From positions 8,677 to 72,676 of the forward strand of contig JAHBMJ010000510.1 of the NCBI GenBank assembly GCA_018398765.1: a DNA stretch of 64,000 bases. Reading direction: 5' to 3'. Below are positions 49,001-58,709 of the stretch, one piece after another. Both the position numbers and the translations under genes were made by a program. This stretch comes from Chromera velia (taxonomy: Eukaryota > Sar > Chromeraceae). Every line of letters starts with the position of its first letter. Position 1 is the stretch's first letter. The notes below the pieces were generated by a model. It saw nothing but the letters and a program-made list of their open reading frames with translations. It made no database searches and had not been told where the DNA came from.

Positions 49001-49856
49001 ACAACTGGAATCTTCTGCCTCGGAGCGGGGAGAGAGACGGAAAGAGAACGCAAAAAAGAAAAGGGGGAAGAAAAAGAAAAGAAGAGGAGACGATGTTGAC
49101 AGCGACGTGGCTGAGGAAAGCGAAAGTGGCGGGGGACCTCAGGAAGGAGCCTCCAGCTCTTCAGCTGACCCCTTGGCTTGTTTGATTTCGTCAGGCAATT
49201 GGAAGAGGGGAGGAGAGGGACCGAGAGGGGACGACAGGGCAGATGAACAATTCCTTTTTTCCATGTATCAATGGTGAGTAAGCGATCCATCCTTCTTTCC
49301 CTCGTTCCTTCCTTCCTCCCTGTCTTCGCCCCCCCCCCCCCCCNCCCCCCCCCCTCCTCTCCTTCCGTCCTTCCTGTCTTCGTCCCCCTCCTCTTTTACG
49401 AGGATCAGCGTCCATCCGTCTCACCCCTGCTCCTTTGGCTTATCGTGCATGCATCTGAAGAAATCTGGAAGAGAAGGTTCCTCGAGGGGGGAGAAAAAAA
49501 CCGGGGGGGTTAAAAAGAAAACAAATTGCAGAAAAACAAATCAGGACAGAGCAAGCAAGAGTCAACCAAGCAAATTCTTTCAGTACTGTTCCTTTGTTCC
49601 CTTTGTGTCCTCTCTTTTGTCAATTTTTCAGGTGGGACATTCCTTGGAGGGGGCTCTTCGAAGAGCAACGCGAAACATGCGTGAAGATCTCTTTGCCCGG
49701 TGACATCCAGCAGGATCCAAATCGCGAGCATGAGCCTGAGAAGTGGCTCGAGGATTTGACCCCAGAGGAGCAGGCAGAGATTTTGTGGTACGGCATGCAG
49801 AAGGCGACCTCTACAAACATGCTGGCGCTTCTCGAGGTTGGTTCGTCGTCTTTGTT

Positions 49857-49888
<32 letters not shown>

Positions 49889-50087
49889 TCCGTCTTTCTA
49901 TCTATCCGTCCATCTATCTCGCGGTCGGTCTGTCTGTTCGTTGTTTTGCACACTTGTGTTTTTTCTTTCTTCGTTTTTTTACATTGTTTGTTTGTTGCTT
50001 TGTTTCTTTCTTTCCGTTTTTCCTTTTTTCCTTTTTTCCTTCTTTCCTTCTTTCTTTCCTTCTGTCCTCTCCATCTGTCCTTCTCTC

Positions 50088-50118
<31 letters not shown>

Positions 50119-50308
50119 TCCTTCCTTCCTTCCTTCCTTCTTTCCATCTTTCTCACTTTCTGAGTGAAGGAAGACGGGGGGGAAGGGGGACAGGGAGACA
50201 GACCGACCAAAAGACAGAGAGTCAGACAAACAGACAAATAGGCAGACAGACACAGATGCAAAAGCAAAAGGTAGACACAGCAACAAAACCAAAGGACGCG
50301 CGCGCGCG

Positions 50309-50346
<38 letters not shown>

Positions 50347-53300
50347 GAGAGAGAGAGAGAGTTAGAGAGAGTTAAAGAGAAAGAGAAACGAGGAAACACA
50401 ACGCAGTCTCTCGCGCCTCCGGCTCTGCGTGGATGGACGAATGTACGGTCAAGGCCCCTTTCTTCACGAGATGCTTGGTCTGCCTGTTTGTCTTCATCGA
50501 GAACAAGAAAGCAAGAATCATCCTCACGTGTCTTGTTACAATTAGCTCCGTGAATAAGTTTTGCCCCTTCCTCTGTGTGCCGCTTTGCTTGCAGTTGATA
50601 CCGATCGCCCTGTCACCTTTGAAAGAAGTCCACAGCATCGGAGGCGACTCAGTGCCTGCGTGGTGCACTCGCGGTCAGCCAATGACTCCGAGAACTCACC
50701 TTCCGCCTGCGTGGGAGACTTCTGTTAGGCTGGTGAGGTTCGCAGCTGCGTGGCAGAAGGAAGAGGAGGAAGCAGAAGAGGGGGAGGAATCAGCAGAATC
50801 GGAAGATGATGGGCCTCGAAGTTCATCATGCTCCGCTAGAAAGAACCCCCATCAAGACGAGGAGGGGAGGTTGAAGGGGGTCGAGGAAGCGTTCTCAAAA
50901 TCAAATCCGATGCTCGAATGGCTCTGGCTCTTCGTTGGTTTGAACCTCATGGACCCTGTAGTTGCTTCCCATGGCCGAGAGCCGCGGTTGGCTGGAGCTG
51001 CAGAGGGGCCACAAGGGAGCCGGGTGGAAGGGGGAGACGGTCTCGACGGCAGGTCTCTAGATGCCGAGGACAAAGAGGGAAGCACATTGGTGAGTCGTTC
51101 GGAAGAGGAATAAGAAGGCAGTCAAGTTCCTGCGTGCCCTGTTGCGCCCGTGTTGTCCTCCGCAGTTTGGTTTGCGTGCTTATTTTGGACCGTCCTCCTT
51201 GATTTTCTTTTCCTTGGGTCTGAAGCGTTCTTCGTGTGGAAGTCTTTCCTTTGATCTACCTGTGTTCTCTCTTGAATACAAGAAGTGGCGACATCCTTGG
51301 ATTTGTGACTTCCGCTCGCTCTGCTCGTCTCCGCGCTGCACCTCTCTCTTTGACCTTGCCCAACCCTTGTGTGCTTCTTCTTTGTCTCCTCCTCGTCCTC
51401 CTCCTCGTCTCTTTCCCTTCTTCCCGTTCTCTCCGTGTTCTGTCATTCTTCTCTCTTTCTTCTTCTCGTGTCCTTCTCTCAGTTTCTGCCGTCCTTCACT
51501 TGCGTCTTTTATGCTAGTGGTTTGGAAAACCACGGGGTTGGTGAATAAAGTGTGAAAGGACGAAGGTCTCCTCTTTTCTCCCAAATGAGGACGCCATGTG
51601 ATTGTGAATATATGGATCTGCAGGTGCTCGAAGAAGTTGCTAAGATCTCCGGTCGAGAGACTAACCTCGGAACTCTTCGCGTGTGTGAGCAAGTCCTGGA
51701 GGCAGAGAGAAACCGGAAGGGCACCCTTGTGTCCGTGTCGGTCGACCCCCCTGCACAGGACAGGAAGTCGAGGACTCTGCAGGTGCAGCAGTCCTCATAC
51801 TTCCAGGCTTTCGAGGAGGAGTTGAGGGAAAAAGAGAGACAGAGAGAGGATACGGAGGGCCCGTATGCGCGAATGAACAGACGGCAGCGTTCCTTTGAGG
51901 GTGAGGGTGAGGAGGACGGGGACGAAGTGAGAAAAAGTGTGCTTGAGAAGGATGCGAAAAGAGTTGAGTCAGACCGCCAGATGCTTCATTGCCTGTCCCG
52001 AAGGGTTTTAGAGGGGGTGATTAGGGGAATGGCGGACAGCCATGGAAACAGGTTGGTCATTCAGCGCTTCCTCCGACTGCTTTTGAGCAAGGAGAGGATA
52101 TGGATGTCGTGTCTGACAGACGACGAAGTCTGCGAGATTCTCTATCGGGAGAGAAAGAAGCTGAGAAAGAGGCGCACAGGCGTAGGACCCCTCTTGAGGT
52201 TCCTCGAAAGGGCCATTCAAGAGAGACAGCCCGATCAGAACCCGCTTGAAGAGAGTGATGAGATGTCATCCGAAGAAGAGCAGGAGCACAGAGCAGAATG
52301 GGAGGAGGAGGAGGAGGAGAAAGCAGAAAGGGGGGATGAATGGGACTCGGACGATGACGAAAATGAGGAAGAGGAAAGGGAGAGAGTACAATCTCGTTCC
52401 TTTTCCCGCAGAGAAAGAGAAGACAGGAGAGAGTCTGAAAGGAGTCCCCAAAGCAACCCGAGTCGGGTGCCAAAGCCGAAAGGAGGTCTAGCAGAGTTTT
52501 TACGGAAAAGTAGAACATTGGGGCGGTCGGTTGGTTCCAGGCAGAGCGACGAAGACGAAGCGCCCGCTCCTTCTCCTTCGTCGTCTCAGAAGGCAAGCAG
52601 AAAGAAATGGAGTTCCCCCGCAGACAAGTGGTCTTCAGACACCAGTTCGAGAGAAGGAAAGAGGGGGGGTTTCGGAGGGGAGGCGGACTCCCAGAAGTCG
52701 GTGTGTAGACTCGTACCGTTCTTAGAGGAGACAAATCGACAGACAAGAGGACGGGGCGAGGGACAGAGAAGAGGTCAGGTAGACTCAGATGCAGAAAGCG
52801 ATAGTGGTCGGTCATACCACAACCGACGCACGCACGAGTCTCACAATAGAGGTCCCTCCGCCCCCCCCCTTTTCCCCTGGGGGAACGGCCAGAGACGCCC
52901 TCCCAATCCGTATTCTGACGAGTCCGGTGAAGAAGATCACGTATCTCAGAGACGTGGGGGAGAAGGGGGGGAGGGCCAGGGACGCCCTCCCAATCCGTAT
53001 TCTGACGAGTCCGGTGAAGAAGATCACGTATCTCAGAGACGTGGGGGAAAAGGGGGGGACGGCCAGAGACGCCCTCCCAATCCGTATTCTGACGAGTCCG
53101 GTGAAGAAGATCACGTATCTCAGAGACATGGGGGAAAAGGGGGGGAGGGCCTGAGACACCATTCCGATCCGTATGATGAAGAATATCATGACGAATCTCA
53201 GAGACGAGGGTGGACAATAGGAGGCAGGTGGGCAGAGGAACAGAATGGAAGGCCGAGTTATGAGGGTCGCGCACCCCGTCACTCCTTCCAGGACTCCGCT

Positions 53301-53807
53301 CCCTCTGACGGCTCCCGTTTGGAAGGCATGCCGAGAAGATCTGAGAAGGCCGAATTCTCGAATGATTTGGCCTTCCGGGACAGAGAGCGTGTCATGGCAG
53401 GGGATGATCGCGACGATGAGGAGTTTGGTGTAGATCATGAAGAAAGGATTACGGGGGGTGCCAACCGATTTCCGTACTCCCGATCTCCGTCCTTCCCCCC
53501 CCCCCTCCCCAGCCCCCCCCGAGCAGATCAGAGGGACCGAAATGGAAGAATGCCCATCCGGACAGGTTCTCTGGGAAGTCAGTTGCACTCCCACAGACAG
53601 CGGGAAGGAGACAGAGCGTCCCACTGGCATGGAAACGGGGACATGATCCCGAGAGATCGTCCAGAAATGGTCAGAGAAGACAGGCCGGATTTGAATGGTT
53701 GGGGGGAGGAGGAGGAGGAGAGGCGAGGGCCAAAGGAGAGCCAGAGGGGAAGGGCGGGACCAAACGGAAATCTTAGATGGGGAAGGGGGGAGGGATGGGG
53801 AGCATGA
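46005..53807 (+). CDS. Large ankyrin-like / low-complexity protein, eight exons
   Basis: A 1,651-aa protein. Exons: 46005-46328, 46487-46736, 47132-47283, 47521-48510, 48918-49273, 49632-49836, 50595-51089, 51624-53807; every junction is GT-AG and keeps frame (4,956 nt). Exons 1-2: charged, Arg/Ser- and Glu-rich. Exon 4 (residues 243-572): a coiled coil (about 325-365), then divergent ankyrin-like helices (GCARSGNLRLLQFLKEK, LAAFHGNWKVVEWCLEKG, AALGGRWDVLEKLEERG). Exon 5: Lys-rich, nuclear-localisation-like (KKKRGKKKKRR). Exon 6: WWDIPWRGLFEEQ and LTPEEQAEILWYGMQKA, well ordered but unknown. Exon 8: a helical block with LVIQRFLRLLLSKER, then Arg/Ser/Glu low complexity with a 29-residue tandem repeat. 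Probably a nuclear scaffold; that role is inference. Later exons beyond the TGA at 53,805 cannot be excluded. Confidence 0.75.
49845..50165. repeat. Pyrimidine (TTTC/CTTT) tract in intron 6
   Basis: About 315 bp is mostly T and C on the plus strand, with TTTC runs at both ends, inside the intron between exons 6 and 7 of the large ankyrin-like gene. Confidence 0.85.
50298..50375. repeat. CG, CA and GA dinucleotide runs
   Basis: Consecutive (CG)n, (CA)n and (GA)n runs in the same intron. The (CG)n-(CA)n stretch has Z-DNA-forming composition. Confidence 0.85.
52887..53235 (+). repeat. 87-bp tandem repeat inside exon 8
   Basis: Units start at 52,887, 52,974, 53,061 and 53,148 (exactly 87 bp, 29 codons). 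The first three are nearly identical (RPPNPYSDESGEEDHVSQRR); the fourth is diverged. The repeat keeps the reading frame. Confidence 0.95.
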
Positions 53808-54298
53808 TGAAGGGCAGTGAGGTGATCTGCCGATTTATATGAAAGAATGTGGTAGTAGCATGATTTTCTGGTAGGCATGTTGTATGAGAAAACAAATAGT
53901 CAATTCCTGCCCTTCTGCAATTCCAAACTGTCGGTCCCAAGTGAAGCAAGCAGCCTGACTGGAGCAAGAAGAAATAAATCATCGAGATCCTTGTATACGG
54001 ACTCCCTCCCTCCCCCTCCACAACGGTGTCCAACCTCGCAACGAAGGAGCAAGAGGTGGAAAAGCAGGAGGTTCTGTGGACGATTAGCAGAAACACGATG
54101 ACCTTTCAAGTTGAACGCCTTCAGCCCTGTCGTATTCGCAGATTACAGAGGGGAGTGCTGTATTTCCTCTCTCGTCTCTGAAAAGCACACCGCCCAAGGA
54201 GAACCTAAAACTGTAAGATGAAATCGTCCTGACAATGACTTAAAAGAGACCTTCGACTTATCCTTTGACGTCTTTGAGAAGAAGGAGGGGGGTGTTGT
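53808..54298. other. Intergenic, no gene seen
   Basis: Follows the stop of the large ankyrin-like gene. Short frames only. It may hold that gene's 3' UTR and the promoter of the next gene. Confidence 0.45.
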
Positions 54299-54900
54299 AT
54301 GGAGTCTTCTCACGAAGGAGCGGCACCGGAGGCCATCCAAAGTGAGGAGGATAACCCCTTGAAGGATACCCCCCTCACCCCTCTCAGCCTGCCCCCTCCC
54401 TCCCTCCCTCCCTCCCTGTCCTCATGTGCAGCGCGTCAGAGCCACCCTTTACCCTCTCCCTCAAGCCGCAGCCGAGCGCGTCTTCTTTTCGTTTGCTGAT
54501 TGTGGAGAGAAGGTGACCCCCCCCCCCCCNCCCCCCCCCGACACACACACACAAACACGGAGAGAGAAGGGGAACCTGGAGTAACACGAAGAGAGTGGGT
54601 CTGTTCTCTCTGCCTCCCCCAACCCAGCTAGTGGACAGTCGAGTCGGCCAGAGACAGAGAGAGCAAGCTGATGACGAGGAAGAGAAGGAAGGACAGAGAG
54701 ATCATCGCTCTCGTCTCCGCAGTCCCCACCTTCCTTCGGTCCGACTCCCTCCGTCCCCCTCCCTCCCTCCCTCCCTTCCTGCGATTCCTTCCTTTCGTCG
54801 GAATGCAGAGGGGATTCGGGAGGAGAGGTCTGAAGGGCCCGTCATTCTTTCGGGTCTGAGGATCTGCTGGGGGGTCCCTGGAAGGACCCCTTCAATTTAG
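54299..54900 (+). CDS. Possible 5' exons of the next plus-strand gene
   Basis: An ATG at 54,299 opens MESSHEGAAPEAIQSEEDN and a Pro/Ser-rich stretch. A second block after a CAACCCAG acceptor near 54,626 reads VDSRVGQRQREQADDEEEKE and a Pro/Ser-rich end. A possible donor (GAAG before GTGACC) lies near 54,513. A C homopolymer with an N lies between the blocks, so I could not join them. Function unknown. Confidence 0.3.
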
Positions 54901-55879
54901 GGAGACGGAGGGGGGGGCTCTTTGCGGCTATCAGGTTGGTATTTGGAATGTGTTTTTGGATTGCAGTGGGGCTTCTTCTTCTTCTCTGTTGACTCTTGGC
55001 TGCTGCGGGTTTTTCCGTTTGTTGGGGAAATCCAAATCACAGCGATTCATTTGTCTTTCGTGTCAGTGTCCTTTTTCTCGTCCACCAATTTGTCTTGTAC
55101 TTTGTGGCTGAACGTGTGTGGGCCTTCTGCAGCCCCAAATTTTTTGATTCATGGCGTATGTTGCTGTTTGTGGCTGCAAATCGATGCACCTGTTGACACC
55201 GCGAGACCTTACTGTGTGCATCTTATCTCCCTTGCCCGATCTACATTTGTGCTAATTCCTGTCTTTCTCTATCGTGTTTGCTTGCTGTCTTATTCGTGCA
55301 TCTTTGCATAGCGCGGAAGAGAGACCTGCCTCCCGTGCCTTAGCCCCATGTTTCCTTTGATGCATTTCCTGAGTACGTGCGTTTTCATCTTGTGCTTCTT
55401 CCTCTTGCTTGCACTCAGTGGTCATACGTCTAATTGCTCCCCTCCCTGTGGGCGGGGGGGCGAATAAGGTACGTGGAGGGGAAGGGGGGGAAGAAGAAGC
55501 ACCGAAGAACGCAGGACTAGCTTTGTCTTGAAGTGCCCGTCCATGAAAGCTGTTGCTTTTGCCTGCACCTGACCCTGGTTGCCAGGAAGCTTTCAAACGC
55601 ACCATCTTGCAGACTTCGAAGCTATCAGTGTCTTTTTTGTTATTGCTCCTCTCGCTCTCGACCTCTCCATTGAGTCAGTCAGTCTATCCAATTCACACGG
55701 ATCCTCCATCCACATCGATCTGTCACCTGCCTGCCTGCCTGCAGGGCCCTGAAGGCCCTGAGGGAGGCCAAAGACCCCTCTGCCCACCGACCCCAACTAC
55801 CCCCACCCACCGTCCGAGCACCCCGTCGAGGAACGGCATCGCGGTTGCCCTGGACCTTGCTGTGTGAGAGAGACAGACA

Positions 55880-55929
<50 letters not shown>

Positions 55930-56160
55930 AACCAGGAGTCTGGTGGGGCGTTTGGGGTCTCTTCGGGTCTCTGTGCGTGTCTGCTGCTTTGCGTCCTCCC
56001 CTCTCCGTGCTCGCGGCGTCCCTGTTTTTTTGCTCTGGGCTCTTCTGTCCTTCTGGCGACTTTGTCTGTCTTTGTGCCCGGACCTTGTGGCCAGTCCTTC
56101 GCCTCTTTCTTTCTGGCTTTGTCGGGCGTGTCGGCTGGATATGCCTCCCTCGCCCCCCCA
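54901..56160. other. Probable intron or intergenic DNA
   Basis: T-rich, with no convincing frame. Holds a (CA)n(GA)n microsatellite at 55,880-55,930. Short blocks after CTGCAG near 55,742 could be exons but are not supported. Confidence 0.35.
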
Positions 56161-56705
56161 CAGCAGCAGCAGCAGCAGCAGCCTGACCTCCCTCACGCGC
56201 AGCAGAAGAACCCGACCCCCCCCACACACACACCAGCAGGAGCAACAGCGGCAGCAGAGAGCTCCTCTTCTCCTCCCCGGACAGCAGCAACCATGTGTTG
56301 CAACCCCTGCATCCCTCAGCCCCCATGTCGAGACGTACACAGAGAGGGGGGAGCCTCTTCGGGCCTCCTCCCAGCAGAGACGGTCGGACGCTTTGCCTCT
56401 GGAGTCCTCTGGTCTGTCTGGCCGCACAGAGGTCAGCTGATGTCAAGCCTGCACCTTCAGAGACTTGCGCAGTCGAAGAGTCAAATCCTCTTGTGGCTGC
56501 TTAGAAGTGTGTCCCATAAATGATTCAAAAGTCACCTACAGACATCTTCCTTCCTGCACTCTAACCAACCGACCTTGATTGATTGTCCGGGCTCTCTTGG
56601 ACAGGCAGGCTGTTTCTGCTCAGAGAAAGAAAGAAAGAGGAAGGATGCCTGCCTACTCAGTGCCTCTGTATGTGTTGACTGAACAAATGTCATCTTTGCA
56701 TCCTC

Positions 56706-57719
56706 TCTGCACATCGTGCCTGCAGGCAGAGGGAGAGAAGAAGACAGACAACGCATACGGTGACGGATGGAGAGCTGAGAGACGGGGCAGACCGAGGCGG
56801 AGGAAGAAACCGCTCTCTCCCTCCCACACAAACCGCACCATGCAGACAGACCCCCCCGCCTCCCCACCCAGCAGCCGTGTGTCCCCAAACCCAAGCCCAG
56901 CAGGTGTGTGTTGCTGCACCCGACCGCTCCCGTCGTCGCTCGCGCTCTCCCCCCCGGCGTCGCTCGCGCTCCCGATCTCCCGAACCCTCCTCATCCGCTC
57001 CTCCTCTCCAGATGCCCAAGTTTGAAGAAATCGGCATGCAGTTTCCTCCAGAGCAGGTGGACAAATTTCTTAAGTTTTGGGCGAAGTGGGCTGAGGATGA
57101 GGAATGGAAGAAGGTGAGAAGGGCAGCAAGGGAGAGGGAAAGAATTCAAGAGAGAGGGGAGAACGTCAAGTAACAGCAGTCCTGAAAGAAGGGGGCGGTA
57201 CCGGGAGGAGTATCATCGTGGTTCCTATAAGGGAGGAATCGGAAAGACGGTCCGAGGGGGGGTAGGGATGTGTATCGGGGAGAGGAGGTGCCTTTTGGAG
57301 GTCGTCCTTCTCCCTCTCGATTTCTTCAGGGGTCCCCTGAGCAGGTACAGGGATGGGGGGGGGGAGCGGGGTGGCCCGACCATCCTCCCCCTCAGTCCAC
57401 ACATGTGCCAGAAGAGTATCTGCGTGCAGGTCCTCCCATGCACATGCACAGACCCCCGCCTGAGTCTGCCGATCGATGTTTCGATTCCAGAGGACCCCCT
57501 CCTCCCCCCCCTCCTGGGATTTCCCCTGTGAGAGAAGACGAGCTTGGTAGAAGGCTCCCTCCCCCCCTGGATCTGTCTCAGCATGCAGTCTCCTGCAGGA
57601 GGGAACGTCCTCCTCCAACAGAGGCAGTCACGGTAGCAACAGGGGATTTGGAAACAACTTCATTCCAGGAAACCTCCAAGCAACCCCCTCCCACTTACAA
57701 GAGAGGGGGCCTCCAATGA
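56706..57719 (+). CDS. RS-rich and Pro-rich coding block, exons of an unknown gene
   Basis: After a GTGCCTGCAG acceptor (56,730) one frame reads an Arg-rich start, DGELRDGADRGGGRNRS, a Pro-rich stretch, then an RS domain (RSRRRSRSPPRRRSRSRSPE) and a helical segment (MPKFEEIGMQFPPEQVDKFL, WAKWAEDEEWKK). A GTGAGA donor follows at 57,115. From about 57,230 a second block reads GRDVYRGEEVPFGGRP and Pro-rich sequence to a stop near 57,719. RS dipeptides are typical of splicing-related proteins, and the short helical segment is unknown. A neighbouring frame (ERRGRYREEYHRGSYKGG) is also protein-like, so the exact exon structure is unsure. Confidence 0.4.
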
Positions 57720-57779
57720 GCGGCTCCGTCTCAGGCCCCCCACCCCCCACTCGGCCCTCTGAGTATGGGCCTCCATTTT

Positions 57780-58118
57780 CCCCCCCGCCTGGAAGACTCT
57801 GACTGTCCGAATTGCCACGGCAAGATGGTGATGAAATGAGAGCAGGTACGTGTGTGGGTGTGTCTCTGTATCAATCTCTCTTTCTGTCCCTGCCTCCTTC
57901 CCTCTCTTTCTCTCTCCAGTGGCAAGCAATCGAGTTTAGTGCGGTTGGCGTCACGTCCGTTTCATTTTTCTTGTAGGTTTGTTCTTTTGTTCGCGTGAGT
58001 CCTATTTTTACCCCTGCAGGAAGAGGAGGGATGCGTAGGGAGGAATTTGTGTATGGATGTTTTCTCTTTGCCTGAATTGTACTCTCTCTCTCCCTCTCTC
58101 TCTCTGTGTGTGAGTCAC

Positions 58119-58146
<28 letters not shown>
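57780..58146. repeat. CT and TG microsatellites
   Basis: CTCTCT runs near 57,880-57,920 and 58,083-58,110, and (TG)n at 58,122-58,146 directly before a GTGCAG acceptor. A short exon with CRFCQQALVLRC may follow (58,150-58,209). Confidence 0.6.
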
Positions 58147-58149
<3 letters not shown>

Positions 58150-58709
58150 GAATGCCAACCTAGGGCGTGTCGATTCTGCCAACAAGCACTGGTCCTCCGA
58201 TGCGAACAGGTGCGTCCTCTTTTTGTCTCAATTCTCTTTTGGTTTGGCCTTCGTTGGTTGAATAATATTCCTGTTGGTACGATGCGATGATGGCGTGACA
58301 TTGGGTGGTCCTTCCTTCCTTTTGTCGGATCGAGGCTTCTCTTCTGTCTCTTTAGATTTGGTGCGATCGATCGGGTCAAGTGGGTCGGTGTTCTTTTCTC
58401 TTCTCTTCTCTTCTGTGCATCCTCTCAATCGAGGGTTGTCACCATGAAACTTTGAAACCCGTGGCACTAGATGCTTTTCATCTCTGCGGTGTGGCCTGCC
58501 CGTTTTATGCAAGTGAATGTTTCTCCTGTGCACTGTCTCTCCCTTTGCTTGATGGGTGCACAGCACGAGAGTGAAACAAAGAGGAACGGGGTACTCCCCA
58601 AATAAGAATGCATGCACAGACGCGTGGCTTCAAGGAAAGAAGCCCCTTCACATGCACATGCATCTGTTTTTCTCCCTCTCGATCTGTCCTTTCCTCTCGA
58701 TCTGTGCAG

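Noticed and set aside
49510-50399. 277- and 161-codon minus frames
   Set aside because: Made of TTTC/GAAA and CA/GA repeat translation over intron 6 of the plus-strand gene.
52057-53630. 405- and 272-codon minus frames
   Set aside because: Antisense shadow of exon 8, including its 87-bp repeat; the plus frame belongs to a phased gene.
55679-56446. 255- and 234-codon minus frames
   Set aside because: They cross CA/GA microsatellites and poly-Gln-type repeats, with no ordered segment.
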